NCBI RefSeq assembly: GCF_023156245.1 | Contig: NZ_JAKZAH010000013.1 | Location: forward strand, 35,635-99,634 | Source of the DNA: Marinobacter bryozoorum | GTDB taxonomy: Bacteria; Pseudomonadota; Gammaproteobacteria; Pseudomonadales; Oleiphilaceae | Reading direction: 5' to 3' | Length of the DNA stretch: 64,000 nucleotides | Shown here: piece after piece, positions 48,127 through 59,488 of the stretch | Numbering within the stretch: position 1 is the first letter of the stretch | Layout of the letters: each line of letters starts with the position of its first letter | Program-made: the position numbers and the translations under genes | The notes under the pieces: model-generated | What the model saw: the letters and a program-made list of their open reading frames with translations, nothing else | What the model was told of the DNA's origin: nothing | Database searches by the model: none

Positions 48127-48801
48127 TCAGACGTGGGTCAGGGCGTGCCGGCGCCCTGGCCGGTCCAGGTGGGGTACGTTGTTGAAGCTCAGCACCCGAC
48201 GGGCGCTGCGGCCCACAATCACTTCACAGAACGCCGCGTTGCGGAACTGGAAATTGAAGTGGATGGCGCCCTTCTGGGGACCTTCAATCAACTGGGTCAG
48301 GGCACTGCCTATGACACCACCTGAAGTGACCACCAGCACCGCATCATCCCGGCCCGCTCCGTCACAGGCGTGGCTGATGGCGCTCTCGATGCGCTGGCCG
48401 AAGTCACCCCAGGTTTCCGGGATGTCGGTCAGACGGTCGTCAATCCAGGCCTCGTAGGCGGAACGGAAGGTGCGCCAGTAGTCCTTGAAGTCCCGTTTCT
48501 GGTGCAGGTGCTGGTCCCCCTGGCCGGTAAACGCCCGGTACATCATCTCGCCGTCGTATTCATTCAGTCCCGGGTGGGTGGAGACTTCGGCACCCGCATG
48601 GGCCATGCCTTCGAGCACGCCCCTGGCGGTATCCTGCTGACGTTGCAGGTCGCCGGCCACCACCCTGTGAAAATTCAGCTCACGCTCGCCGAAGTATTCC
48701 CCCAGCCAGCGGGCCTGCTGCCAGCCAAGCTCGGAAAGTTTGTCGTAGTTTGCTTCGCCAAAAGAGGCCTGCCCGTGTCGGACGATAAAGAGTTTTGCCA
48801 T
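48127..48801 (-). CDS. Histidine phosphatase family protein
   Basis: 224 residues from the ATG at 48801. The phosphorylated-His motif FIVRHGQASFG opens the protein and GLNEYDGEMMY supplies the acid. The second catalytic His expected in the later VxHGG motif is Ser here (VVTSGGVIG), a variant that recurs in this branch. Substrate unknown. Phosphoglycerate-mutase-like annotation would overstate it. Confidence 0.85.
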   Translation of the reverse strand: MAKLFIVRHGQASFGEANYDKLSELGWQQARWLGEYFGERELNFHRVVAGDLQRQQDTARGVLEGMAHAGAEVSTHPGLNEYDGEMMYRAFTGQGDQHLHQKRDFKDYWRTFRSAYEAWIDDRLTDIPETWGDFGQRIESAISHACDGAGRDDAVLVVTSGGVIGSALTQLIEGPQKGAIHFNFQFRNAAFCEVIVGRSARRVLSFNNVPHLDRPGRRHALTHV

Positions 48802-48877
48802 GGGATATGTACTACCTGTGTGTGACTGCAAAAGCCTCATCCTGCCTCAGCCACCATGAATTGACCAGTCGACCGGT

Positions 48878-49504
48878 TCAGAAAGTGTTGGCCAGCTGCC
48901 AGCCAATAAAACCAAGGGTCGCGCCACTGAGCACCAGGGCCAGTACCGCCACCACGCCATCCCGGGCGATCATGGCCAGGCCGAAGGCCATCAGGGCCAG
49001 GCCGCCGCCATTGGCACTGAAAGGCACGAACTCCATCAACGGCAGGGCCAGGGCGACCACCAAGCAGGCCAGCGCCAGCAGCAGGTTGCCACCGCCGGTC
49101 ATCAGCAAGGTCAGCCGGGGCGCGGTAAACCGATCCAGGAAGCGCGCCGGTTTGTGCATCCAGCCCAGGCCCTTGTGCAGCTTTTCCCTGGGCACCTGAC
49201 GCTTGCTCAGCCAGTCGGGCAGCCAGATATAGTCCCGGCGGAACAGCTGCTGGCCCACCGTGAGGATGACCAGCATGCCCATCAGCGTGGGCACCCCCGG
49301 CAGGTCGCCGATCAGGGGCGCCAGCACGACCAGGCCGGCCACGACTGCCACGGGGCCAAAACTGCGGGTACCCGCCGCATCCAGGATTTCACGCACCGTT
49401 ACCCGGTGGCCGTCCCCGTCGGTATCGCGGATCCGGTCCAGCAAGCCCTCCAGGCTGTCATGGCTGGCTTTCTCGGTATTGGCTGATGAATTCGGTTGGC
49501 TCAT
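48878..49504 (-). CDS. ExoD-family membrane protein
   Basis: 208 residues with about four to five hydrophobic segments and the ExoD pattern (N-terminal VTVREILDAAGTRSFGPVAVVAGL; PGVPTLMG; FRRDYIWLPDWL). ExoD is linked to exopolysaccharide synthesis and alkali tolerance in rhizobia; the biochemical role is unknown. The start overlaps the stop of the upstream LysR gene by 4 nt. Confidence 0.85.
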   Translation of the reverse strand: MSQPNSSANTEKASHDSLEGLLDRIRDTDGDGHRVTVREILDAAGTRSFGPVAVVAGLVVLAPLIGDLPGVPTLMGMLVILTVGQQLFRRDYIWLPDWLSKRQVPREKLHKGLGWMHKPARFLDRFTAPRLTLLMTGGGNLLLALACLVVALALPLMEFVPFSANGGGLALMAFGLAMIARDGVVAVLALVLSGATLGFIGWQLANTF

Positions 49505-50445
49505 TCAGACTCCTTCAGACCTGCCCTGTCTCCTGACTGCTCCCCCAGCAGGCCACTGTCAACGGCCCGGGCCAGTAGCCAGTTGCGAAGGGAGCGCAAC
49601 CCCGGCTCCTGTCGGCGGCTGGCCTTGATGGCGAAATAGAAGCTGTCCCCTGTGACCACACTGTGCAGGGGCAAGCGCACGAAGTCGCCGGCATCGTCCC
49701 GATTGCTCAGCATATAGTCGTTGGTCAGGGCGATACCCTGGTGGTAACGGGCCGCCTCCAGCGCCAGCAGCATGTGACTGAAATGCTGGACCTGGGCCGT
49801 TTCCGGCACCCCCATACCAGCTTCCCTGAACCAGGCCTCCCAGTCACCGCAGGTGCGGTTGTAGATGCTGAAGGTGGACAGCAGCGGATGCTCCGCCAGG
49901 GTCTCAGGGCTCAGCGATGCCCCCTCCAGCGCCTGCCAGTACTGGCGGCTGCAAACCGGGAACAACCGCTCCCTGTATAACAGATCATAGTGGTAGGCGG
50001 GTGAATCCGTATTGATGGTAATGAAGCTGTCTGCGACCCGACCGGACAGCACCGGGTGCTCACCGGTCATCTCGAGGATCAGCTGGATTTCCGGATGCTG
50101 ACGGTGCAGGTCCGGCAGTCGTGGCACCAGCCATCGCACCGCAAAGGAGCTGAACACCGCCAGCCGCAGGCTGCTGTCCTGACGGCCCAGTAACTGGCCA
50201 GTCGCCCGGTCGATCTGCACCAGCGCTGAGGAGATGCCCTCCAGGTAGTCCTGGCCCTCCCGGGTCAGGGCCAGGCTGCGGCCATGGCGCTCGAACAGCG
50301 GTTCACCCAGGAAGGTTTCCAGCTGCTTGATCTGGTGGCTGACCGCGCTCTGGCTGACATTGAGTTCTTCCGCCGCCCGGGAAAAGCTGTTCAGCCGGGC
50401 AACCGCTTCAAATACTGGCAGGGATTTCAGGGGTGGCAGCTTCAT
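49501..50445 (-). CDS. LysR-family regulator (GcvA-like)
   Basis: 314 residues. The winged HTH (NSFSRAAEELNVSQSAVSHQIKQLETFLGEPLF) resembles GcvA/AmpR. Divergent from an EamA transporter, with a LysR-type box at 50474-50494 between them. Most likely it controls that transporter and itself. Coupled to exoD downstream. Confidence 0.88.
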   Translation of the reverse strand: MKLPPLKSLPVFEAVARLNSFSRAAEELNVSQSAVSHQIKQLETFLGEPLFERHGRSLALTREGQDYLEGISSALVQIDRATGQLLGRQDSSLRLAVFSSFAVRWLVPRLPDLHRQHPEIQLILEMTGEHPVLSGRVADSFITINTDSPAYHYDLLYRERLFPVCSRQYWQALEGASLSPETLAEHPLLSTFSIYNRTCGDWEAWFREAGMGVPETAQVQHFSHMLLALEAARYHQGIALTNDYMLSNRDDAGDFVRLPLHSVVTGDSFYFAIKASRRQEPGLRSLRNWLLARAVDSGLLGEQSGDRAGLKESE

Positions 50446-50473
50446 TATCGAATTTTCTCATAGATGAGCAATA

Positions 50474-50494
50474 AATATCATTTTATCGGATATT
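50474..50494. promoter_or_regulatory. Putative LysR-type operator
   Basis: AATATC-N9-GATATT dyad containing the T-N11-A core of LysR-type binding sites, located in the divergent interval between the LysR gene and the EamA gene. Confidence 0.6.
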
Positions 50495-50554
50495 CTTGCC
50501 TCCCTATACTTTCTACTTTTCGTCAGCGTCCAGCTGCCAATCGGAGGAAGCACC

Positions 50555-51445
50555 ATGTCAGGCAAGACCGTCAACAGCGCCATTCTGCTGCTGATCATCG
50601 GCAATGCCATGGCCATTGTGTCCGATGTCTTTATCAAGCTGATGGAGCCGCAAGCCCCGGTGTTCCAGTTCGCCTTCCTGCGTAACCTGATTACCGTTCT
50701 CCTGCTCATGCCCCTGCTCAAGCGGGCGGAGTACCGCCACCTGTTCGAGGGATTTGTTGTCCATGCCATCCGCTCCCACGTGTTGCTGGCCGGGTTACTG
50801 TGCATGGTCGTAGCCCTGACCACCCTGCCCCTGGCCACCGCCAATGCGGTGTTCTACGCGGCGCCGGTAATCCTGATGGTATTGTCGGTGCTGATATTCG
50901 GTGAACGGTTGTCGCCCCTGAGTGTACTGGCGGTCATCAGTGGCTTTGCCGGGGTGCTGGTGATCCTGCGGCCGACAGCGCTGGATTTCTCTGCCCTGTC
51001 AGCATTGGGGACCGCCTTCTGCCTGGCGGTAGCGGCACTGATGGTACGCCGGCTGCCTTCCGGCCAGTCCACGCTGCACAAGCTGTTTCTGAACTCGTTG
51101 CTGGCCATTCCGGCCAGCTTCGCCCTGGCCCTGTGGGAGGGTGCACCCTGGCGGTGGGAGATCATTGCCAGTGCCGTTGGTTCAGCGGTGTTTATCCTCG
51201 GCTACAACGCCAGTGTGCTGAAGGGCTACAAACACGTGGATGCCAACCAGGTTACCAGCGCCGAATACACCGGCCTGATCTGGGCCATCGCCGTGGGCTG
51301 GCTGGCTTTTGACGAAATACCGGACCTGTGGTTCCTCACCGGCAGCCTGATGATTATCGTGCCCCTGGTGCTGATCGGCCTGAACCAGCGCCGCAAGCGG
51401 CGCCTGATTCACAGAAGACCGGGCACCGAAGCCCAGGAAGTATAA
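50555..51445 (+). CDS. EamA/DMT-family transporter
   Basis: 296 residues with a strong CGGAGGAAG ribosome site. Ten helices in two EamA repeats (MAIVSDVFIKLMEPQAPVFQ at the start). Probable metabolite exporter. Divergent from the LysR gene and likely its target. Confidence 0.9.
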   Translation: MSGKTVNSAILLLIIGNAMAIVSDVFIKLMEPQAPVFQFAFLRNLITVLLLMPLLKRAEYRHLFEGFVVHAIRSHVLLAGLLCMVVALTTLPLATANAVFYAAPVILMVLSVLIFGERLSPLSVLAVISGFAGVLVILRPTALDFSALSALGTAFCLAVAALMVRRLPSGQSTLHKLFLNSLLAIPASFALALWEGAPWRWEIIASAVGSAVFILGYNASVLKGYKHVDANQVTSAEYTGLIWAIAVGWLAFDEIPDLWFLTGSLMIIVPLVLIGLNQRRKRRLIHRRPGTEAQEV

Positions 51446-51459
51446 CCGGCGCTCACCGG

Positions 51460-51715
51460 CTAGTGTCCCGTCTGGCTAATTCCTTAACCTACTGAGCTTC
51501 TGAAAAGCCGAAGAGCTAGTGTCCCGTTTGGTTAATTCGCTGATCTACTGAGCCACTGAGAGCCTTGAGAGCTAGGCGCGGTGGCGAAGGTTTGGTGGTT
51601 CCAAATCGAGGCAGCGCAACGACGCTGTTCGGCTTTTCAGGAGCTCCCGAAGGGCTTGCCTCTGAGGACTCTGAGGCAAGCAGTAGATTAAGGAATTAGC
51701 CAGACGGGACACCAG
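51460..51715. mobile_element. 256-bp MITE-like element with about 35-bp terminal inverted repeats
   Basis: Left end 51463-51494 and right end 51681-51712 are complementary at 31 of 32 positions (GTGTCCCGTCTGGCTAATTC...). Further in, AGCTTCTGAAAAGCCGAAGA and its near-complement (CGGCTTTTCAGGAGCT) extend the pairing. A second, degraded copy of the left end starts at about 51514 (CTAGTGTCCCGTTTGGTTAA). No transposase and no clear target duplication are visible. The rest of the gap (51446-51839) holds no gene. Confidence 0.7.
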
Positions 51716-51839
51716 GAGTCTGATTGCCCTTATTGCGGGTCCGCACTGGACAAGCCACCACCGGGCTGTCTAGGATCAGGTTTTGTTTTGCAACCTGATT
51801 CCAGACATTAACGACAGAACAACAGGCAGGAGCCCCACC

Positions 51840-52709
51840 ATGTTTCTCAGCGAACCGAAAACCCTCTCAACTCCCCGTGGCCAATTCACCTGGCGGGAAG
51901 GCGGCGATCCCTCCGGCGCCCCGGTGGTCATGATTCACGGCTGGCCGGAAAGCTCCTACTGCTGGGAGCACACCGGTCGCCATCTCAAAGAAGGGCTGCG
52001 GGTAATCGCACCGGACCTGCGTGGCCTGGGCGACAGCGAACGCACCGAAGGCCAGCAACATTACTCCAAGCAGGCCCTGGCGGAAGACGTGGTCAGCATG
52101 CTGGATGAGCTGGGCATCGGGGAGTTCCAGCTGGTGGGTCATGACTGGGGCGGCATCGTGGCCCAGGAAGTGGCCCTGGCGGTCCCGGATCGCATCCGGA
52201 AGATGGTGATCATGAACATCGCCATCATCAACAACCTCAAGGGCAACATGGAAGTGATCGAAAAGGTCCGCTCCGGCAGCGGCAAGGCCTACTGGTATCA
52301 GCACTTCCAGCAGGCGCCGGGACTGGCCGAAGCCATGATCCCCGGCAACGAGGACACCTGGATCCGCTTCTTCGTTAACGGCGTGGTGAAGCCGATTCCG
52401 GAGGACGCCGTGGCCGAATACGTGCGCATGTACAGCATCCCCGGCACCCCGGGCGCGGGCGCCAGCTATTACCGCGCGTTCAAGGAGGATGCCAAGCGCT
52501 GGGCCACCCTGTCAGGCCATAAATGGAAAATACCGAGCCTCTATATCTACGGCAACAAGGACAAGGTGATCATTCCGGAGTACCTGAACCACATCGAGGA
52601 TTGCTTTGAAGAGATCCGGGTGGAACAGGTGGATGCGGGACATTTCCTGCAGGAAGAAAAACCGGAAGAAGTGGCGGGTCACATGAACAGCTTTTTCGAT
52701 GCCCACTGA
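51840..52709 (+). CDS. Alpha/beta hydrolase, epoxide hydrolase/haloalkane dehalogenase-like
   Basis: 289 residues from the ATG at 51840. Oxyanion motif HGWPESS and nucleophile elbow GHDWGG with Asp102 in place of Ser, so esterase chemistry is unlikely. General acid/base region YGNKDKVI and catalytic His in DAGHFLQEE follow. The Asp nucleophile indicates epoxide hydrolase or dehalogenase-type chemistry. It converges on the TetR gene. Confidence 0.88.
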   Translation: MFLSEPKTLSTPRGQFTWREGGDPSGAPVVMIHGWPESSYCWEHTGRHLKEGLRVIAPDLRGLGDSERTEGQQHYSKQALAEDVVSMLDELGIGEFQLVGHDWGGIVAQEVALAVPDRIRKMVIMNIAIINNLKGNMEVIEKVRSGSGKAYWYQHFQQAPGLAEAMIPGNEDTWIRFFVNGVVKPIPEDAVAEYVRMYSIPGTPGAGASYYRAFKEDAKRWATLSGHKWKIPSLYIYGNKDKVIIPEYLNHIEDCFEEIRVEQVDAGHFLQEEKPEEVAGHMNSFFDAH

Positions 52710-52721
52710 CCACGATCGTAA

Positions 52722-52748
52722 CAAGGGGCGCTCCTGGTGAGCGCCTTG
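52722..52748. terminator. Convergent hairpin between hydrolase and TetR genes
   Basis: CAAGG(G)GCGCTC and GAGCGCCTTG pair around a CTGGT loop. No T run is present. It marks the shared 3' boundary. Confidence 0.6.
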
Positions 52749-52754
52749 CAAGGA

Positions 52755-53396
52755 CTACTCTTCTTCACTTTTCCCGCGCACAGCACCGCCCTGTCCCAGC
52801 GCCAGCCGGGCCATCAGGTTCTCCACCCTCGCCACGGCCTCCTCGTTACCCTTACGACCTGAAAGCACCACCTGGGACCCCACGGACGCCACATACATCA
52901 GCATCGCCAGGTCCTCGGTTTCGCTGTCGGCGCTGCCCAGGTTGCGGAACAGCAATTTGTTTTGCTCCACACGGGCCTGGTCCACTTCCTCGACAATCTC
53001 AGCGGCATGGCGGTTACGACGGGCAAAGTCCCGCACGGCCAGTTCCACCTGTAACCGGCGCACGTTGCGGGAGGCGTCGGTCAGCAACAGTTGCAACAAC
53101 TGGTGCAGCTCTTCCTCCGGGTTTTCCCCTTTAGGCCGCATGTAGTCCAGCTCGACGAACCGCCGGTCCCGCCAGCGGTCCAGGAAGCTGTCCACCAAGT
53201 CTTCATGGTCCCGGAAGTGCCAGTAAAAGCTGCCCCGGGTTACCCCCAGCTTCTTCGCCAGCGTGAGCACCCGCAGGCTTCCGAAGCCACCACTGGCCAC
53301 TTCACCGGCGGCGGCATCGAGCCAGTCGTCGCGGGTCAACTGAACCTTGCCGGGCTTTTCAATAGTGCTGGGAGAACGCCGGGATTTGGATGCCAT
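52755..53396 (-). CDS. TetR-family regulator of the adjacent beta-oxidation operon
   Basis: 213 residues from the ATG at 53396; the open frame continues upstream but the fold starts here. N-terminal HTH (FGSLRVLTLAKKLGVTRGSFYWHF) and an all-helical ligand domain. It is divergent from the hydratase/dehydrogenase operon at 53636, and TACATTACTGTA (53483-53494) between them is a possible operator. An acyl-CoA is the likely inducer, by analogy with other TetR regulators of fatty-acid genes. Confidence 0.86.
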   Translation of the reverse strand: MASKSRRSPSTIEKPGKVQLTRDDWLDAAAGEVASGGFGSLRVLTLAKKLGVTRGSFYWHFRDHEDLVDSFLDRWRDRRFVELDYMRPKGENPEEELHQLLQLLLTDASRNVRRLQVELAVRDFARRNRHAAEIVEEVDQARVEQNKLLFRNLGSADSETEDLAMLMYVASVGSQVVLSGRKGNEEAVARVENLMARLALGQGGAVRGKSEEE

Positions 53397-53635
53397 AATC
53401 TGCCTGTATCGGGTGGCCGGAGCGGAGTCCATTAAGGCTACGGGGCGCGGAGTGTACAACCCCGTTGACCTTTTGCGCCAACATACATTACTGTACGGAC
53501 TCTCCAGACACCAGTGTATGGAATAAAACTCCCCCATTCCATAACCCGAAAGGCGCCGAACCGGGCACCGACCTGCCCCGGCAAGAGCCGCAAGAGCTAT
53601 CCGGCACCTGTTGCCACCGCCAATAAGGAGCGAGC

Positions 53636-55729
53636 ATGAGCACCGCACACTACGACACCAACGGCAATGTGGCCGTTATCCGCCTGGACAATCCGCCGGT
53701 CAACGGCCTCAGCCTGGAACTGCGTCAGGGTATTGTCGACGGCATCCGGAAAGCCGAACAGGACAGCGCCATCGAGGCCATCATCATCACCGGTTCCGAC
53801 CGGGCCTTTTCCGGCGGCGCCGACATCACCGAGTTCGGCACCCCGAAGGTGATGCAGGAGCCCATCCTCACCACTGCCATCCACTATGTGGAAACCGCCA
53901 CGAAGCCGGTGATTGCGGCCATCAGCGGCAACTGCATGGGCGGCGGCCTGGAACTGGCCCTGGGCTGTAACTACCGCGTGTCAAAGCCGGACGCCACCAT
54001 GGCACTGCCGGAAGTGAAACTGGGCATCCTGCCGGGCGCCGGCGGCACCCAGCGTCTGCCACGGGTGATCGGCGTGGAACACGCCCTGAACATGATCGTC
54101 TCCGGCTCTGTGGTGCCCGCGAAGAAATTCGAAGGCACCCCGCTGCTGGACGAAATCATCGAAGGCGACCTGATGGAAGGCGCCCTGGCCTTCGCCCGCA
54201 AGGTGGTTGCCGACAAGATGCCACTGAAGAAGGTCCGTGACCTGAAGGTGAAGCACCCCAACCCGGAAGGCTTCTTCATGTTCGCCCGCAACACCATCGG
54301 CGCTATGGCGAAGAACTACCCCGCTCCGCTGAAGTGCCTGGAAGCGGTGGAAGCCGCTGCCACCAAGCCCTTCGACGAGGGCATGAAGGTTGAACGTGAC
54401 GGCATCAAGTACCTGATGCAGACCCCGGAATCCGCCGCCCTGCGCCACGCCTTCTTTGCCGAGCGCAAGACCAGCAAGATCTCCGACGTACCCTCTGACA
54501 CCCCCACCCGCGACATCAGCAAGGTTGGCGTAATTGGTGCGGGCACCATGGGCACCGGTATTTCCATCAACTTCCTGAACGCCGGCATTCCGGTCACCAT
54601 CGTCGAGATGAAGCAGGAAGGCCTCGACCGTGGCGTGGAAGCCATCCGCAAGGTCTACGAAGGCCAGGTGAAGAAAGGCCGCATGACCGAGGACAAGGCC
54701 AAGGCGAAGATGGACCTGCTGACACCGTCCCTGAGCTATGACGACCTGAAGGACGCGGACCTGGTGATCGAGGCGGTGTTCGAGGAAATGGGCGTCAAGG
54801 AGCAGGTGTTCACCAAGCTGGACGAGATCTGCAAGCCCGGCGCCATCCTGGCCTCCAACACCTCCACCCTGGACGTGAACAAGATCGCCAGCTTCACCAA
54901 GCGCCCGGAAGACGTCATCGGCCTGCACTTCTTCAGCCCAGCCAATATCATGAAGCTGCTGGAAGTGGTGCGCGGTGACAAGACGGCCAAGGACGTCCTG
55001 GCCACCGCCATGAAGCTCGCCAAGACCATCCGCAAGACAGCGGTGGTTTCCGGTGTCTGCGATGGCTTTATCGGCAACCGCATGATCAACCAGTACTCCC
55101 GTGAGGCCCTGACCATGCTGGAGGAAGGCGCCAGCGTGCAGCAGATCGACAAGGCCATCGAGAAGTTCGGCTTTGCCATGGGACCGCTGCGCATGGCCGA
55201 CCTGGCCGGCGGCGATATCGGCTGGGCCATCCGCAAGCGCCTGTACGCGGAAAACCCGGACATGAAGAAGAACCTGATCGCCGATCGCCTGTGTGAGATG
55301 GGCCGCTATGGCCAGAAGACCGGCTCCGGCTTCTACAAGTATGAACCGGGCAACCGCAAGGCCCTGCGCGACCCGGAAGTGGACAAGGTGGTGGAAGAGT
55401 GCCGCAAGGAAATGGGCATCACCCCGCGCAAGATCAGCAACCAGGAAATCGTCCAGCGTTGCGTCTACGCCCTGGTGAATGAGGGTGCCCGCATCCTGGA
55501 GGAAGGCATTGCCCAGCGTGCCTCCGATATCGACATGGTGTACCTGACCGGCTACGGATTCCCGGTCTTCCGTGGTGGCCCCATGCACTACGCCGAGCAG
55601 GTTGGCCTGGCCAACGTGGTCCGCGACATGGAGCCCTTCGCCGAGAACCCCAACACCCAGCCAGGCTTCTGGGAGCCGGCTCCCCTGCTCGTGAAATGCG
55701 CGCAGGAAGGCAAGGGTTTTGATCAGTAA
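53636..55729 (+). CDS. Bifunctional enoyl-CoA hydratase / 3-hydroxyacyl-CoA dehydrogenase (PimF/FadJ-like)
   Basis: 697 residues, AAGGAG upstream. N-terminal crotonase domain ([40 protein letters not shown]), then NAD-binding domain beginning [11 protein letters not shown] (about residue 299) and dehydrogenase C-terminal domains. It carries out hydration and oxidation in beta-oxidation. Size and order (hydratase-dehydrogenase, thiolase, two ACADs) match PimF of the pim operon for dicarboxylates. It is the first gene of the TetR-flanked operon. Confidence 0.92.
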   Translation: MSTAHYDTNGNVAVIRLDNPPVNGLSLELRQGIVDGIRKAEQDSAIEAIIITGSDRAFSGGADITEFGTPKVMQEPILTTAIHYVETATKPVIAAISGNCMGGGLELALGCNYRVSKPDATMALPEVKLGILPGAGGTQRLPRVIGVEHALNMIVSGSVVPAKKFEGTPLLDEIIEGDLMEGALAFARKVVADKMPLKKVRDLKVKHPNPEGFFMFARNTIGAMAKNYPAPLKCLEAVEAAATKPFDEGMKVERDGIKYLMQTPESAALRHAFFAERKTSKISDVPSDTPTRDISKVGVIGAGTMGTGISINFLNAGIPVTIVEMKQEGLDRGVEAIRKVYEGQVKKGRMTEDKAKAKMDLLTPSLSYDDLKDADLVIEAVFEEMGVKEQVFTKLDEICKPGAILASNTSTLDVNKIASFTKRPEDVIGLHFFSPANIMKLLEVVRGDKTAKDVLATAMKLAKTIRKTAVVSGVCDGFIGNRMINQYSREALTMLEEGASVQQIDKAIEKFGFAMGPLRMADLAGGDIGWAIRKRLYAENPDMKKNLIADRLCEMGRYGQKTGSGFYKYEPGNRKALRDPEVDKVVEECRKEMGITPRKISNQEIVQRCVYALVNEGARILEEGIAQRASDIDMVYLTGYGFPVFRGGPMHYAEQVGLANVVRDMEPFAENPNTQPGFWEPAPLLVKCAQEGKGFDQ

Positions 55730-55788
55730 GGCCACCAACGAATCGATCGCCGGGGCCCGCGCGGGCTCCGGCACACAGGAGAAAGATT

Positions 55789-56967
55789 ATGAATGATGTT
55801 GTCATCGTATCCACCGCCCGCACGCCCCTGGCCAAGTCCTGGCGCGGCGGCCTGAACATGACCCATGGCGCCACCCTGGCCGGCCACGCTATCCAGCACG
55901 CGGTTGAGCGTTCAAAGGTGGATCCCGCCGAGATTGAAGACGTACTGATGGGCTGTGCCCTGCCGGAAGGTTCCACCGGTAACGACGTCGCCCGCATGGG
56001 TGCGATCCGTGCCGGCCTGCCGGTGTCTGTGGCCGGCGCCACCATCAACCGGTTCTGCTCCTCCGGCCTGCAGGCCATCGCCATGGCCGCCCAGCACATT
56101 GCCGTGGACAAGGTGCCGGTGATGGTTGCCGGCGGTGTGGAGTCCATCTCCACCGTACAGGCTACCGTGAACCAGAACTACCTGGCCGAGCCCTGGCTGA
56201 TGCAGAACAAGCCGGAGCTGTACTGGTCCATGCTGCAGACCGCCGAGACCGTAGCCCAGCGCTACAAGATCAGGAAAGAGGACATGGACGAGTACGGCGT
56301 ACGCAGCCAGACCCTGGCCGCCAAGGCCCGTGAGGAAGGCAAGTTCGACGACGAGATCGTGCCCATCACCACCACCGCCGGCGTTGCCGACAAGGCCACC
56401 GGCCAGCTGATGAGCAAGGAAGTGACTGTCTCCCAGGACGAAGGCATCCGCCCGGACACCAACCTGGAAGGCGTGAGCAAGATCCGCTCCGCCATGGAAG
56501 GCGGCGTGGTCACCGCCGGTAACGCCAGCCAGTTCTCCGACGGCGCCTCCGCCTGTGTACTGATGGATGGCAAGCTGGCCGAACAGCGTGGCCTGCAGCC
56601 GCTGGGCATCTTCCGTGGTTTCGCCGTAGCCGGCTGTGAGCCGGACGAAATGGGCATCGGCCCGGTCTACGCGGTACCCAAGCTGCTCAAGCGTGCCGGC
56701 CTGACCGTGGACGACATCGGCCTGTGGGAACTGAACGAGGCCTTCGCCGTCCAGGTACTGTACTGTCAGCGTGAGCTGGGCATCCCCATGGACCGCCTGA
56801 ACGTTAACGGCGGTGCCATTGCTGTGGGCCACCCCTACGGCACCACCGGCTCCCGCCTGGTGGGCCACGCCCTGATCGAAGGCAAGCGCCGCGGCGTGAA
56901 ATACGTGGTGGTTACCATGTGCGTGGGTACCGGTATGGGTGCTGCAGGCCTGTTTGAAGTGGCCTGA
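55789..56967 (+). CDS. Acetyl-CoA C-acyltransferase (thiolase, PimB-like)
   Basis: 392 residues, CAGGAGA upstream. Active Cys90 in [20 protein letters not shown] with the catalytic His, and C-terminal [10 protein letters not shown] with the second Cys. It cleaves 3-ketoacyl-CoA to acetyl-CoA and a shortened acyl-CoA. Sixty nt after the bifunctional gene; completes one turn of the pathway with its neighbours. Confidence 0.94.
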   Translation: MNDVVIVSTARTPLAKSWRGGLNMTHGATLAGHAIQHAVERSKVDPAEIEDVLMGCALPEGSTGNDVARMGAIRAGLPVSVAGATINRFCSSGLQAIAMAAQHIAVDKVPVMVAGGVESISTVQATVNQNYLAEPWLMQNKPELYWSMLQTAETVAQRYKIRKEDMDEYGVRSQTLAAKAREEGKFDDEIVPITTTAGVADKATGQLMSKEVTVSQDEGIRPDTNLEGVSKIRSAMEGGVVTAGNASQFSDGASACVLMDGKLAEQRGLQPLGIFRGFAVAGCEPDEMGIGPVYAVPKLLKRAGLTVDDIGLWELNEAFAVQVLYCQRELGIPMDRLNVNGGAIAVGHPYGTTGSRLVGHALIEGKRRGVKYVVVTMCVGTGMGAAGLFEVA

Positions 56968-57064
56968 TCGGACCTTTCTTACGAATAACGCTATTGCATG
57001 ACAAACCGGGGCCCCTGGAATGACTCAGGGGCCCCGTTGCAACTGACGATAAAGAGAGACAACC

Positions 57065-58252
<1,188 letters not shown>

Positions 58253-58262
58253 GGAGCGGACC

Positions 58263-59411
58263 ATGAACTTCGAACTGACAGAAGAACAGCAAATGCTGCA
58301 GGACTCGCTGCGCCGCTTCCTGGCCAACGAGTACACTTTCGAGAAACGCCGCGAGATCATCGAATCCGGCAAGGGTACCGACGCAGGTATCTGGAATGCC
58401 CTGGCGGAAATGGGCCTGCTGGCCTTCACCTTCCCCGAGGACTACAACGGCCTGGGCGGCAACGGCATCGACACCATGCTGGTAATGGAATCCTTCGGCC
58501 GCGCCCTGGTGACCGAGCCTTACCTGGCCACTGTGGTACTGGCCGGTGGGCTGGTACGTGACGCCGGCTCCGACGCCCAGAAGCAGGCCATCCTGCCGGC
58601 CATCGCCAGCGGCGAGAAGCTGATGGCACTTGCCACCTACGAGCACGGCGCCCGCTACAACCTGGCCCACATCAACACCGTGGCCAAGGGCGACGGCAGC
58701 GACTACGTGCTCAACGGCAGCAAGACCGCCGTTATCCACGGCGGCCAGGCCAACCAGCTGATCGTATCCGCCCGCACCAGCGGCGATGCCCGTAGTGAAG
58801 ACGGCATTACCCTGTTCCTGGTGGATGCCGATGCCAGTGGTGTCACCGTCACCGACTTCGCCACCCACGACGGTTTCCGCACCGCCGAAGTGACCCTGAA
58901 GGATGTGAAAGTGGGTGCCGACGCCATCATTGGCGAAGCCAACCAGGGCTTACCGGCTCTGGAAAAGGCCATCGACCAGGGCATTGCCGCCCTGTGCGCC
59001 GAAGCCGTGGGCGCCATGGATGCCATGACCGAAGCCACCCTGGAATACACCCAGACCCGCAAGCAGTTTGGCGTGCCCATCTCCAAGTTCCAGGTGCTGC
59101 AGCACCGCATGGCGGACATGTTCATTCACGCCCAGCAGGGCCGTTCCATGGCTATCCTGGCGGCAGACAGTGCCGACTCCGACGACCGTGAGGCCCGTCG
59201 CGAAGCCATCTCCCAGGCCAAGCTGCTGATCGGCCAGGGCACCCGGGAAGTGGGCCAGGCCGGCGTACAGCTGCACGGCGGCATGGGCGTGACCGACGAG
59301 ATGTGGGCCGCCCACATCTTCAAGCGTCTGACCCTGATCAACCTGCTGTTCGGCGACGCCGACTACCACCTGGGCAAGGTCAGCGACGCGCTGCTGCAAA
59401 AGATCGCCTGA
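58263..59411 (+). CDS. Acyl-CoA dehydrogenase, small-subunit type (PimD-like)
   Basis: 382 residues from the ATG at 58263, 10 nt after the large-subunit gene with AAGGAG. Core ACAD fold (FELTEEQQMLQDSLRRFL ... QLHGGMGVTDEMWAAHIFKRL). The terminal YEG/GGSNEIQR-type segment of ordinary ACADs is replaced by LFGDADYHLGKV, as in small partner subunits. Probably active only as a heteromer with the preceding gene product. Confidence 0.9.
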   Translation: MNFELTEEQQMLQDSLRRFLANEYTFEKRREIIESGKGTDAGIWNALAEMGLLAFTFPEDYNGLGGNGIDTMLVMESFGRALVTEPYLATVVLAGGLVRDAGSDAQKQAILPAIASGEKLMALATYEHGARYNLAHINTVAKGDGSDYVLNGSKTAVIHGGQANQLIVSARTSGDARSEDGITLFLVDADASGVTVTDFATHDGFRTAEVTLKDVKVGADAIIGEANQGLPALEKAIDQGIAALCAEAVGAMDAMTEATLEYTQTRKQFGVPISKFQVLQHRMADMFIHAQQGRSMAILAADSADSDDREARREAISQAKLLIGQGTREVGQAGVQLHGGMGVTDEMWAAHIFKRLTLINLLFGDADYHLGKVSDALLQKIA

Positions 59412-59488
59412 TCCCCCTGCCAATGCCCGGCCCTGCTCGTTAAATAACGAGTCAGCCGGGCAGATCACAACAACTACAGGAGCCCCCA

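Noticed and set aside
53981..55774. 597-codon open frame antisense to the hydratase/dehydrogenase gene
   Set aside because: A third-position GC artefact opposite a well-conserved gene; no start context or domain.
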